Assembly (NCBI RefSeq): GCF_001592365.1
Contig: NZ_BCWU01000009.1
Span: 150,503-214,502, forward strand
DNA: 64,000 nt
From: Gordonia hydrophobica NBRC 16057
Lineage (GTDB): Bacteria; Actinomycetota; Actinomycetes; Mycobacteriales; Mycobacteriaceae
Direction: 5' to 3'
In this document: positions 42,623 to 50,323 of the stretch, in pieces
Layout of the letters: each line of letters begins with the position of its first letter
Numbering within the stretch: the stretch's first letter is position 1
Notes under the pieces: model-generated
The model's input: the letters and a program-made list of their open reading frames with translations, nothing else
The model's database searches: none
What the model was told of the DNA's origin: nothing
Position numbers and translations under genes: made by a program

Positions 42623-43198
42623 TTAAACGTTGACGCCGTAGTCGCGAGCGATGCCCGCGAGACCCGAAGCGTAGCCCTGACCGACGGCGCGGAACTTCCA
42701 GTCGGCACCGTTGCGGTACAGCTCGCCGAACACCATGGCGGTCTCGGTGGAAGCGTCCTCGCTGAGGTCGTAGCGGGCGATCTCGGCGCCGCCGTTCTTG
42801 TTCACGACGCGGATGTACGCGTTGCGGACCTGGCCGAACGACTGCGAGCGGGCGTCCGCGTCGTAGATCGAGACGGGGAACACGATGGAGTCGATCTCCG
42901 GGGGAACGGCAGCGAGGTCGACGTTGATCTGCTCGTCGTCGCCGTCGCCCTCACCGGTCAGGTTGTCGCCGGTGTGCTCGATGGAGCCGTCCGGCGAACG
43001 CAGGTTGTTGAAGAAGACGAAGTGCTGGTCGGAGACGACCTTCTTGTCTGCGCCGAGCGCGATGGCGCTGCCGTCGAGGTCGAAGTCGGTGCCGGTGGTG
43101 GTCCGGGCGTCCCAGCCCAGGCCCATGGTCACGGCGGTGAGGCCGGGAGCCTCCTTGGTCAGGGAGACGTTGCCGCCCTTGGTAAGGCTCACACCCAT
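42623..43198 (-). CDS. terD: TerD-family protein (calcium-binding stress protein)
   Basis: A 191-residue TerD protein, first gene of the Ter region. The calcium loops DFDLDGSA and [15 protein letters not shown] are intact, and the end is [22 protein letters not shown]. It differs from the copy at 32983-33561 at only a minority of positions. The start ATG is followed upstream by the 337-bp non-coding gap that must hold the promoter of this part of the cluster. Confidence 0.95.
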   Translation of the reverse strand: MGVSLTKGGNVSLTKEAPGLTAVTMGLGWDARTTTGTDFDLDGSAIALGADKKVVSDQHFVFFNNLRSPDGSIEHTGDNLTGEGDGDDEQINVDLAAVPPEIDSIVFPVSIYDADARSQSFGQVRNAYIRVVNKNGGAEIARYDLSEDASTETAMVFGELYRNGADWKFRAVGQGYASGLAGIARDYGVNV

Positions 43199-43535
43199 GC
43201 TGTTCTCGCTTTCGTCGTCGGGAAGTCACCCGGGTCGTTTGTGTGCGCAGCCGCTGCTGATCGGACGCACCACCACACTATCCGTGACATCGGACATCTG
43301 CGCACGTCCACGATCGTTCAGACGACGGATCTCGAGGGGCCTCGTCGTCGACGAGCGCGCGGGCCGCACCGCCCGCGCCGTCATGCGAATGACTGAAATC
43401 CGTGTGCCAGAACGCCGAATTGAGGGTCCTGCCCACTGCGACGGACATTCCGGTCGCCTATCGTTCCATCCACGGTGTTCCCGAGAGCCATGCGGGGTGG
43501 GCGCCGCAACGAGGTACGACTGAGGGGAACAGCCA
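43199..43535. other. 337-bp intergenic region with divergent promoters
   Basis: No gene is seen. The region separates terD (minus) and a membrane protein gene (plus), so both promoters must be here, but I find no convincing -35/-10 pair on either strand. GAGGGG lies 9-14 bases before the GTG start at 43536 and is a good ribosome site. A short Arg/Ala-type reading frame crosses the middle but looks like a shadow. Confidence 0.5.
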
Positions 43536-44390
43536 GTGAATCCATACAATCCGGGACCGGGTCCCGCGCCGCAGGGGCCGGTCGGAAACTATGGGCCGGC
43601 GCAGCCCGGACCGATGCCGGGCTACCCGCCGCAGCCGCAGCGCACACCGCTCGACCTCGGCCGTGCCGCGTCGATCGTGGTCGCCGTCGCAGGTGTCGTC
43701 GTCCTGTTCTGCACGCTGCTCAACCTCTACACCGTCACTGTGATGCCGGGGAAGGTCAGTAATGACGTCAACGGCACCGTCGACGTCGGCATCGGCTTCT
43801 ACACCATGGTGCCGTTCAACGCCCCGATCATCGGCATGGCGATCCCGCTGCTGATGGTCGTTGCGGCGGCGACGGCGCTGCCGGGTGTGCTCGGGCGTCG
43901 GCAGGGCGTCCTCGTCTCCGCGGTCAGCGCGATCTCGGCGACTCTGCTCGCCCTGGTCATGATGTTCGTGAGCCCGCTGCCCGAGGTCGCGCTCACCGGC
44001 GACCTGGCGCGGGAGGCGAACGACAGCCTGCAGAACGAGTTCGGCATCTCCTCGGTGGACGAGTTCGTCGACCGCGTGGTCGACGTCGGTCCCGGCGCGG
44101 GGCTGATCATCGCGTTCGTGTTCGGCCTTCTCGCCTCGGCGGCCGCGGTGTTCGTGTACATCCGGAGCGACGACGCGCGCGGTGAGTCGGCGCCCCGCGG
44201 CTGGGTGGCGCAGCCGCCCGTCGCCCCGCCGACCGGCGGCTTCGTTCCGCACCCCGACCAGCAGACGGTGCCCGGGATGCCCAGCGCCCCGATGCCGACG
44301 CAGGTGGCGCAGCCCCAGCCCGGTTTGCAGCAGCCCGGTCTGCAGCAGCCCGGTCAGCAGGGCTGGGGCGGACCTGCGGGGCCGCAGTGA
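43536..44390 (+). CDS. Membrane protein with proline-rich ends, unknown
   Basis: A 284-residue protein. Residues 1-40 are Pro/Gly-rich (MNPYNPGPGPAPQGPVG), then about four membrane helices (46-66, 95-115, 122-142, 178-198), and a C-terminal cytoplasmic tail rich in Pro and Gln with a repeated PGLQQ motif. The region between helices 1 and 2 is short and probably outside. GTG start with a GAGGGG ribosome site. It overlaps the next membrane gene by four bases (GTGA). No family recognised; such Pro/Gln-rich membrane proteins are common in Mycobacteriales. Confidence 0.8.
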   Translation: MNPYNPGPGPAPQGPVGNYGPAQPGPMPGYPPQPQRTPLDLGRAASIVVAVAGVVVLFCTLLNLYTVTVMPGKVSNDVNGTVDVGIGFYTMVPFNAPIIGMAIPLLMVVAAATALPGVLGRRQGVLVSAVSAISATLLALVMMFVSPLPEVALTGDLAREANDSLQNEFGISSVDEFVDRVVDVGPGAGLIIAFVFGLLASAAAVFVYIRSDDARGESAPRGWVAQPPVAPPTGGFVPHPDQQTVPGMPSAPMPTQVAQPQPGLQQPGLQQPGQQGWGGPAGPQ

Positions 44391-45025
44391 GCCGCGCACG
44401 GATCGTCGCCGCGGCGACCGGCCTGCTCGGCCTGCTCGGTCTCGGTCTCACGCTGTTACCGCTGGTCACCGTGAGCGCCAGTGAACGGCTGCTGCGCCTG
44501 TTGTTCGACGAGGACACCTTCTGGCGGTACTGGATCGACGGCGCGACGGTCGAGGAGAACTGGGACTTCCTGTGCAAGCAGTACCAGGAGCGGTGCCCCG
44601 GTCAGAGCAGCGGACAGCTCGACGTCAACGCCTACGACCTGATCGCGTCAGGCGTCGCGGTCAGCGCGATCGTTCCCGTCGCGCTCGCGCTCGCCGTCGC
44701 AATCGGCGCCCTGTCCGCCTGGCGCGTGCAGGACAGTCGGGTGTTCGGCTTCGTCTCGCTGGCGAGCCTGAGCGCGCTCGCCGTGCTCGCCTTCACCACC
44801 ATCAAGCCGTCGATCGTGGTCAGCGGTTCGGGGGAATTCGGCGACATGGACTCACAGACGACGAGCGGGGGCACCGGCGACCTCGACTTCTCGATCGGCG
44901 CCGGGCTGTATCTCCCCGCCGCGGTCTTGACCGTCATCTTCCTGCTGAACGCCTGGCAGGCGATCTCGACGCTGCTCGACGACCGGCGACCGGAACCCGT
45001 CGCGACGGCGTTCGCGCCGTACTGA
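44387..45025 (+). CDS. Membrane protein, unknown, coupled to the previous gene
   Basis: A 212-residue protein with about four hydrophobic helices; helix 1 (10-30) is followed by a ~70-residue outer loop with two Cys (FLCKQYQERCPGQ) that could form a disulfide. Helices follow at about 85-105, 115-130 and 170-190. It is translationally coupled to the upstream Pro-rich membrane protein, so the two probably form a complex. Function unknown. Confidence 0.8.
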   Translation: MSRARIVAAATGLLGLLGLGLTLLPLVTVSASERLLRLLFDEDTFWRYWIDGATVEENWDFLCKQYQERCPGQSSGQLDVNAYDLIASGVAVSAIVPVALALAVAIGALSAWRVQDSRVFGFVSLASLSALAVLAFTTIKPSIVVSGSGEFGDMDSQTTSGGTGDLDFSIGAGLYLPAAVLTVIFLLNAWQAISTLLDDRRPEPVATAFAPY

Positions 45026-45037
45026 TCGCAGGTGAAC

Positions 45038-45064
45038 AGGGCGTCAGTCGCCGACTGACGCCCT
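45038..45064. terminator. Bidirectional terminator hairpin
   Basis: AGGGCGTCAGT and ACTGACGCCCT pair in an 11-bp stem with loop CGCCG between convergent genes; it reaches into the last codons of the antiporter gene. Confidence 0.75.
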
Positions 45065-46225
45065 CGGCGTCTCCCGCAGAGCGGCCGCCACCAGCGGAAA
45101 GATCAGCACCGACAGGAGTCCGGAGCCCACGAGAATCGCCGCCTGCGTCGAGGTGAGGACCTCCTGCCGGACGCCGATGTCGGTGACGACGACGATGATC
45201 GGCAGGCCGGTGGCGCCGAACAAGCCGGTCGCGATCTGCTCGCGACGCGAGGCGCCCGCGGGTGCGGCGAGCATCGAGGGCAGCCCACGGACCAGCAGCA
45301 GCGCGACCAGAACGGCGGGGATCCACAGGAACGAGGCGGGGGCGTCGAGCAGGGCCGCAAGGTCGAACTTCACGCCCGTGTAGACGAAGAAGATCGGCAC
45401 AAGGAAACCGAACGCGACCGCGTCGACCTTGGCCTCCACCGAACGCTGAGTGCTCTCGTCGGCGTCGCGGATCAGCAGCTTCCACACGATGCCCGCGGTG
45501 AACGCGCCGAGCAGCATGTCGATCTCGAGCTGCAGCGTCAGGAACACCAGGATCGCCAGCACGGCCAGGACGGCGCGCACCGCGAACTGCGCCGAGGTGT
45601 GCAGGGTCGATTCGACGAAGCGGTGGAGCCGCTGATGCGGTCGGCGACCCGCCTGCACGATCGCGACGACGGCGATGACGCCGAAGAGCACCAGCACCAG
45701 GCTCGCGGCGCCGAGCGACCGGCCGCCGAGGAAGAGCGAGATCGCGACGATCGGCCCGAACTCGCCTGCCGCGCCGAGCGCGCCGATCGAATCGCCGAAC
45801 GGAGTTCCGAGATCCCCGGAGTCGCGCAGGATCGGCAGCAGCGTGCCCAGCGCCGTCGACGCCAGGCTGATCCCGATGATGATGGCACCGAGCCCCGGTG
45901 AGACGGCGAATCCGGCGGCAACGCCGACGCCGATGCTGATCAGCCAGCCGAGCCACGCACGTCTGGCGGTACGTCCGCGCACGGCGGACGCGGTCAGTTC
46001 GGTTCCCGCGACGAAGAAGAGCAGGGTGACGCCGAACTCCGACAGCTTGCTGATGAACTCCGCCTCGTCGACCCACCCGAGCAGCGCCGGCCCCGCGAGG
46101 ATGCCGAGCACCAGCTCGAAGACCACGACCGGGATCGTGACCCAGCGCCCCAGTCCACGGGAGAGGATCGGTGCGATCAGCACGAGGAGCGGAACCACCA
46201 GCAGTGCGGTCGTCGACGTCGACAT
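45044..46225 (-). CDS. Cation:proton antiporter, CPA2 type
   Basis: A 393-residue membrane protein with about twelve helices of the Na+/H+ exchanger (KefB/NapA-like) fold. Family features: helix 1-2 region ILSRGLGRWVTIPVVVFELVLGILAGPALLGWV, FFVAGTEL in helix 3 with the acidic Glu, and the core segment around FGDSIGALGAAGEFGPIVAISL. No TrkA-N regulatory domain follows, so it ends at the membrane part. It probably exchanges K+ or Na+ for protons. Single gene, convergent with the membrane-protein pair. Confidence 0.88.
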   Translation of the reverse strand: MSTSTTALLVVPLLVLIAPILSRGLGRWVTIPVVVFELVLGILAGPALLGWVDEAEFISKLSEFGVTLLFFVAGTELTASAVRGRTARRAWLGWLISIGVGVAAGFAVSPGLGAIIIGISLASTALGTLLPILRDSGDLGTPFGDSIGALGAAGEFGPIVAISLFLGGRSLGAASLVLVLFGVIAVVAIVQAGRRPHQRLHRFVESTLHTSAQFAVRAVLAVLAILVFLTLQLEIDMLLGAFTAGIVWKLLIRDADESTQRSVEAKVDAVAFGFLVPIFFVYTGVKFDLAALLDAPASFLWIPAVLVALLLVRGLPSMLAAPAGASRREQIATGLFGATGLPIIVVVTDIGVRQEVLTSTQAAILVGSGLLSVLIFPLVAAALRETPRASVGD

Positions 46226-46274
46226 GTGCTGAGCGTAAACCGGGGCTTCCGCCTGCGCGGCGCGACCTCGTCAG

Positions 46275-47009
46275 TCAGGCCGCGGCGTCGAGCACGTCCG
46301 CGTGCCCGTGCCTGCGGCACCAACTGACGAGGTACCGGGCGTGTACGCCGCACCACCGGTAGACCGACCCCTGCGTGAGCGGCAGCGCCGGGTCATGCTC
46401 ACCGCGGGCGATCATGATCGGCCCGAGGTAGTGGCTGGTGACCTTGTTCGCGGTGCTCGGCGCGACGCGTGCGGCCGCGGCGAGGGAGGCGTTGTCGCTG
46501 GCTCGGCCGGCGGCGATGGCGCCGGCGAGACGACCGGCCGTCGAACCGCGGCGGCCCTGCAGATGGGTGTACAGGGGTTCATCACCGTGGGCGGGCGGGA
46601 TGGTCTGCAGTCGGTTGCCGAGCGCGACCGCACGGATCGAGTCCATGAAGGGATGCAGGCCCTTCGACTTGGGGAACACGCCCCAGACCTCGTCGCGGAG
46701 CTGCGCCTCATCGAGGTGGTCGCGCTCCATGCTGTGGCCCTGCGTCGCGAGGAGGACCGGCGCCAGCCGGTCCACCGCACGGAGACGGTCGATCGCGTCG
46801 AGACCGTCGAAGGTCCACTCGGTCTGCGGCTGATTCCAGATCAGATCGGCACACACCACGTCGTAGCGGACGCGTCCGGTGATGGCGCGGTCGAACTCGG
46901 ACTCGGTGGCGGCGACGGTGACCGTCACGTCGGGGAAGTTCGCCTCCAGCGGGGCCGCGACGATGCGCCCGAGTGGTGAGGCGATCAGAATACGCAGTCC
47001 GGTTGACAC
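46275..47009 (-). CDS. Atypical response-regulator-like DNA-binding protein
   Basis: A 244-residue protein. Residues 1-125 have a receiver-like alternation (ILIASPLGRIV at the start, DVVCADLIWNQPQ with a possible Asp near 55, VLLATQGHSM, GVFPKSKG with the Lys). The usual acidic pair after strand 1 is missing, so normal phosphorylation is doubtful. Residues ~165-235 form a helical DNA-binding region (DNASLAAAARVAPSTANKV). It is divergent from another unusual LuxR-type gene 173 bp away. No kinase is nearby. Function unknown. Confidence 0.7.
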   Translation of the reverse strand: MSTGLRILIASPLGRIVAAPLEANFPDVTVTVAATESEFDRAITGRVRYDVVCADLIWNQPQTEWTFDGLDAIDRLRAVDRLAPVLLATQGHSMERDHLDEAQLRDEVWGVFPKSKGLHPFMDSIRAVALGNRLQTIPPAHGDEPLYTHLQGRRGSTAGRLAGAIAAGRASDNASLAAAARVAPSTANKVTSHYLGPIMIARGEHDPALPLTQGSVYRWCGVHARYLVSWCRRHGHADVLDAAA

Positions 47010-47182
47010 GGGAGAAGAATACGTTCGAAACCCTGTTCATGTGTAATCGCGCATGCACGCGCTGAGATCGTGCGCGGATCCCTACCGATCGTCCTCCGAA
47101 AGGATGTCTACCCGGCTGTATCGGGCGTGCCGACCGTCGATGCTTGTTCGAGTCGGGACAGGAGAACGGGAGCGATGACCAC

Positions 47183-47884
47183 ATGACGATCACTGACACC
47201 TCCGCGCGCGGTCGGGACCATCGGTCTCGAGTCCAGTCGGCGGCGTCGAAGCGCAGTGCCCGCTCACTCCGGCGGCCGCTCCCCGAACGAGCAGTGCTGC
47301 TGGTGGATTCGATCGGGGTCGTCTCCGCCTCAGTGCTCGACGGCGACGTGACCGTGGCCTGGATTCGGACGCTGGGCTACGACGCGGAGCGGATCGATGC
47401 GCGCTGCGTCGGTGCGCGGACCGTTCTGCCGCGTGTCCTGCTCGTACGCGGCACCGAGGCGCTGTCGGGGCTGGCGCCGACGGCACTGAAGCGGATGCGG
47501 GTCGTCGTGCTGGTCGACGGCGCCGAATCGGTCACCGTGCCGAGAACGGTGCGGGTGATCCGGAACGACCACCGCGCGGGAGAGGAGATCCGCACCGCGA
47601 TCGCCGAACTGCTCGGCGTACCGCCTGCGCCGCAGCCGGTGCCGCTCTCGCCGCGGGAACAGGAAGTGCTTGCCACGTATGTCCTCGGCGCGACCGTCGC
47701 AGAGACCGCGGAGATCCACTTCATCGCCGAATGCACGGTGCGGACCCACTACCGTCGGGTGACGCGGCGGTACGACGACGCCGGTCGCCCGGTCACCAAC
47801 AAGGCGCAACTGCTCCTGGCCATGGTCTCGGACGGCTGGTTGCGGCTCGACGGCTCGCTGGGCCGAGTCGACGGTCTGGAGTGA
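47183..47884 (+). CDS. LuxR-type regulator with degenerate N-terminal domain
   Basis: A 233-residue protein starting MTITDTSARGRDHR. After a basic N-terminus comes an alpha/beta domain (AVLLVDSIGVVSASVL ... RMRVVVLVDGAESV) that resembles a receiver without the phospho-acceptor. The C-terminal LuxR helix-turn-helix is PLSPREQEVLATYVLGATVAETAEIHFIAECTV, with the normal recognition pattern, extended by a helical tail. The pairing with the divergent atypical regulator suggests a shared control region. Followed by a perfect terminator. Confidence 0.78.
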   Translation: MTITDTSARGRDHRSRVQSAASKRSARSLRRPLPERAVLLVDSIGVVSASVLDGDVTVAWIRTLGYDAERIDARCVGARTVLPRVLLVRGTEALSGLAPTALKRMRVVVLVDGAESVTVPRTVRVIRNDHRAGEEIRTAIAELLGVPPAPQPVPLSPREQEVLATYVLGATVAETAEIHFIAECTVRTHYRRVTRRYDDAGRPVTNKAQLLLAMVSDGWLRLDGSLGRVDGLE

Positions 47885-47889
47885 CACGA

Positions 47890-47926
47890 CGACGCCCGTC
47901 CCGGAACAGATCCGGGACGGGCGTCG
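47890..47926. terminator. Bidirectional terminator, 16-bp perfect stem
   Basis: CGACGCCCGTCCCGGA and TCCGGGACGGGCGTCG pair without mismatch around the loop ACAGA, between the ends of the LuxR-type gene and ino1. Confidence 0.9.
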
Positions 47927-47945
47927 GAAGTGGCTCAGTCGGTGA

Positions 47946-49040
47946 CTAGTCGGCACCGATGATGAAGGCCTCGAGCTGCTGGCGCGCGAGGTCGTCGGCG
48001 ACCTGCTCGGGCGGGCTCTTCATCAGGTAGGCCGATGCCGGGAGGATCGGGCCGCCGAGGCCGCGGTCCTTGGCGATCTTCGCGGCGCGAACCGCGTCGA
48101 TGATGATGCCTGCCGAGTTCGGGGAGTCCCAGACCTCGAGCTTGTACTCCAGGTTCAGCGGGGCGTCGCCGAAAGCACGACCTTCGAGGCGGACGTAGGC
48201 CCACTTGCGGTCGTCGAGCCATGCGACGTAGTCGGACGGGCCGATGTGCACGTTCTTGTCGTACACCTTGTTCGCCAGGCTGCCGTGCAGGTTGCTGGTG
48301 ACGGCCTGCGTCTTGCTGACCTTCTTGGACTCCAGGCGCTCACGCTCGAGCATGTTCTTGAAGTCCATGTTGCCGCCGACGTTCAGCTGGTACGTGCGAT
48401 CCAGGGCTACGCCGCGGTCCTCGAACAGCTTGGCCATGACGCGGTGCGTGATGGTGGCGCCGACCTGGCTCTTGATGTCGTCGCCGACGATCGGAACACC
48501 GGCGGCGCGGAACTTCTCGGCCCACTCGGGGTCGGAGGCGATGAAGACGGGGAGCGCGTTGACGAAGGCGACGCCGGCGTCGATGGCGCACTGCGCGTAG
48601 AACTTGTCGGCCTGATCCGAACCGACGGGGAGGTAACTGACCAGGACGTCGACCTCGAGGTCCTTCAGCGTCTGGACCATGTCGACGCCCTCGCCGTCGG
48701 CCTCGGTGATGGTCTCCTTGTAATACTTGCCGAGACCGTCGAGGGTGTGGCCGCGCTGGACCGGCACGTTCAGCGGGGGAACGTCAGTGATCTTGATCGT
48801 GTTGTTCTCGCTGTTGTTGATCGCCTCGGAGAGGTCGAAGCCGACCTTCTTGGCGTCGACGTCGAAGGCCGCGACGAACTCGACGTCGCCGACGTGGTAG
48901 TCGCCGAACTTGACGTGCATGAGACCGGGGATCTCAGCGGTCGGATCGGCATCCTTGTAGTAGTGCACGCCCTGAACCAAGGATGAGGCGCAGTTACCCA
49001 CGCCAACGATGGCCACGCGCACTTTGTTGGTATCACCCAT
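47946..49040 (-). CDS. ino1: Inositol-3-phosphate synthase
   Basis: Converts glucose 6-phosphate to 1L-myo-inositol 1-phosphate with NAD, feeding phosphatidylinositol, PIMs and mycothiol. At 364 residues it matches mycobacterial Ino1 (Rv0046c). The NAD loop is [16 protein letters not shown], with later blocks [12 protein letters not shown] and the lysine-bearing [31 protein letters not shown] region. Its start overlaps the end of the PadR gene by eight bases, the same order as Rv0047c-Rv0046c, so PadR probably regulates it. It is the first gene of the conserved near-origin block. Confidence 0.97.
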   Translation of the reverse strand: MGDTNKVRVAIVGVGNCASSLVQGVHYYKDADPTAEIPGLMHVKFGDYHVGDVEFVAAFDVDAKKVGFDLSEAINNSENNTIKITDVPPLNVPVQRGHTLDGLGKYYKETITEADGEGVDMVQTLKDLEVDVLVSYLPVGSDQADKFYAQCAIDAGVAFVNALPVFIASDPEWAEKFRAAGVPIVGDDIKSQVGATITHRVMAKLFEDRGVALDRTYQLNVGGNMDFKNMLERERLESKKVSKTQAVTSNLHGSLANKVYDKNVHIGPSDYVAWLDDRKWAYVRLEGRAFGDAPLNLEYKLEVWDSPNSAGIIIDAVRAAKIAKDRGLGGPILPASAYLMKSPPEQVADDLARQQLEAFIIGAD

Positions 49041-49689
49041 GGTCGGGATCTCCTTCTTGTTGCAGCGGTACGGCGGGTTGCTGTGCCGCCGAGTTCTTAC
49101 TTCCGTCGTCCCGCGGCGCCGGTTCGGGCGATGCGGAGCGATGTTCTTGGGTGCCGGCCGAGCCCGAGGCCTCGTCGGCGATCAATTTGTTGAGCCACTG
49201 GACCTCGCGTTCGGAGGTCTCCAGGCTGAGCTCGTGCATCTGCCGGGTGTAGTACTGATCGGTCGACCGGGTGGTGCGGCCGATCAGCTCGCGCAGCCCC
49301 TCGCGACGTTCCTCCACCTGGCGGCGACGACCCTCCAGGATGCGCATCCGCGCGACGGCGGGGGTGCGGCTGAAGAACGCCAGGTGCACGCCGAAGCCGT
49401 CGTCGGTGTAGTTCTGCGGCCCGGTGTCGGCCACCAACTCGGCGAAACGTTCTTCGCCTGCGGGCGTCAGGCGATACACGCGGCGAGCGCGTCGAACCTT
49501 GGTGGCGGTGAGGCGCTCGGGCTCGTCCTCGGCGATGAGGCCGTCGGTCTGCATCCGACGCAGGGTCGGGTACAGCGAACCGTACGAGAACGCGCGAAAT
49601 GCTCCGAGCAGTCCGGTCAGTCGTTTGCGAAGTTCATACCCGTGCATGGGCGATTCGAGCAGAAGGCCGAGAATCGCCATTTCGAGCAT
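49033..49689 (-). CDS. PadR-family transcriptional regulator
   Basis: A 218-residue repressor. The N-terminal winged helix is [24 protein letters not shown] with [17 protein letters not shown] (the wing motif with [13 protein letters not shown]). A helical C-terminal dimerisation part (about 100-185) follows, then a charged disordered tail. The ATG at 49689 starts the canonical PadR N-terminus. Equivalent to Rv0047c. It overlaps ino1 and is preceded by a palindrome that may be its operator. Confidence 0.93.
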   Translation of the reverse strand: MLEMAILGLLLESPMHGYELRKRLTGLLGAFRAFSYGSLYPTLRRMQTDGLIAEDEPERLTATKVRRARRVYRLTPAGEERFAELVADTGPQNYTDDGFGVHLAFFSRTPAVARMRILEGRRRQVEERREGLRELIGRTTRSTDQYYTRQMHELSLETSEREVQWLNKLIADEASGSAGTQEHRSASPEPAPRDDGSKNSAAQQPAVPLQQEGDPDHG

Positions 49690-49739
49690 GATCCGGCCCC
49701 CTTTCGCTGCGTTATCGCGCCTTGATGCAGCATCCAATG

Positions 49740-49752
49740 TATCGCATCGATA
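49740..49752. promoter_or_regulatory. Possible PadR operator
   Basis: TATCGCATCGATA has 5-bp inverted arms around a 3-bp centre, in an AT-rich stretch 51 bases upstream of the padR start, where its promoter should be. Confidence 0.4.
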
Positions 49753-49840
49753 TAACTCGGTCGAAACTCATCGGTAGTGTGCTCCGATTGATTTCCATCA
49801 CACGGCGAGTCTTCAGGTGCGCACGTCTAGGCTGGGGGTC

Positions 49841-50233
49841 GTGAACCGCCAGATCGTGGACTTCGCACTCGCGCGACGCGAGTGCCTGTCGCGTGTGCGG
49901 ACGGGCCAGACGTCGGTGGCGTCGGTGTGCGACGCCGACACCTATCTGGTCCGGGCGGCGAAGTTCCATGGGCGAGCGACCTCGCAGGTGTGCCCGATCT
50001 GCCGAAAAGAGCAGGTCACCTGGGTGTCGTGGGTGTTCGGCGAGCACCTCGGACGAATCCATGGCTCGGCGCGCTCGGCAACGGAGATCACCGCGCTCGA
50101 CGCGAGTGCGCGCGAGTTCACCGTGCATGTGGTCGAGGTGTGCCGGACCTGCCGCTGGAACTATCTCGTTCAGTCGTACGTTGCCGGGTTGCCCGGAGAC
50201 GTCGATCGTCGGCGTCGTCGGGTTGCGAAGTGA
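49841..50233 (+). CDS. DUF5318 zinc-ribbon protein (Rv0049-like)
   Basis: A 130-residue protein starting at GTG (VNRQIVDFALARRECL). It has two CxxC pairs, VCPICRKEQ and VCRTCRWNYL, separated by ~50 residues, which would make a zinc ribbon, and a basic C-terminus GDVDRRRRRVAK. It is located between padR and ponA as in M. tuberculosis (Rv0049). The function is not known; the constant position before ponA suggests a link to cell-wall growth or to nucleic acid binding. Confidence 0.88.
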   Translation: MNRQIVDFALARRECLSRVRTGQTSVASVCDADTYLVRAAKFHGRATSQVCPICRKEQVTWVSWVFGEHLGRIHGSARSATEITALDASAREFTVHVVEVCRTCRWNYLVQSYVAGLPGDVDRRRRRVAK

Positions 50234-50323
50234 TGTGACAGGAGTTGGCTGCACCGCAGTCATGCGTCACAGTTGGAAGTGGAATTTTCACATCGCGCAG
50301 GAGCGCAGAGAAGTGGGTGAGCG

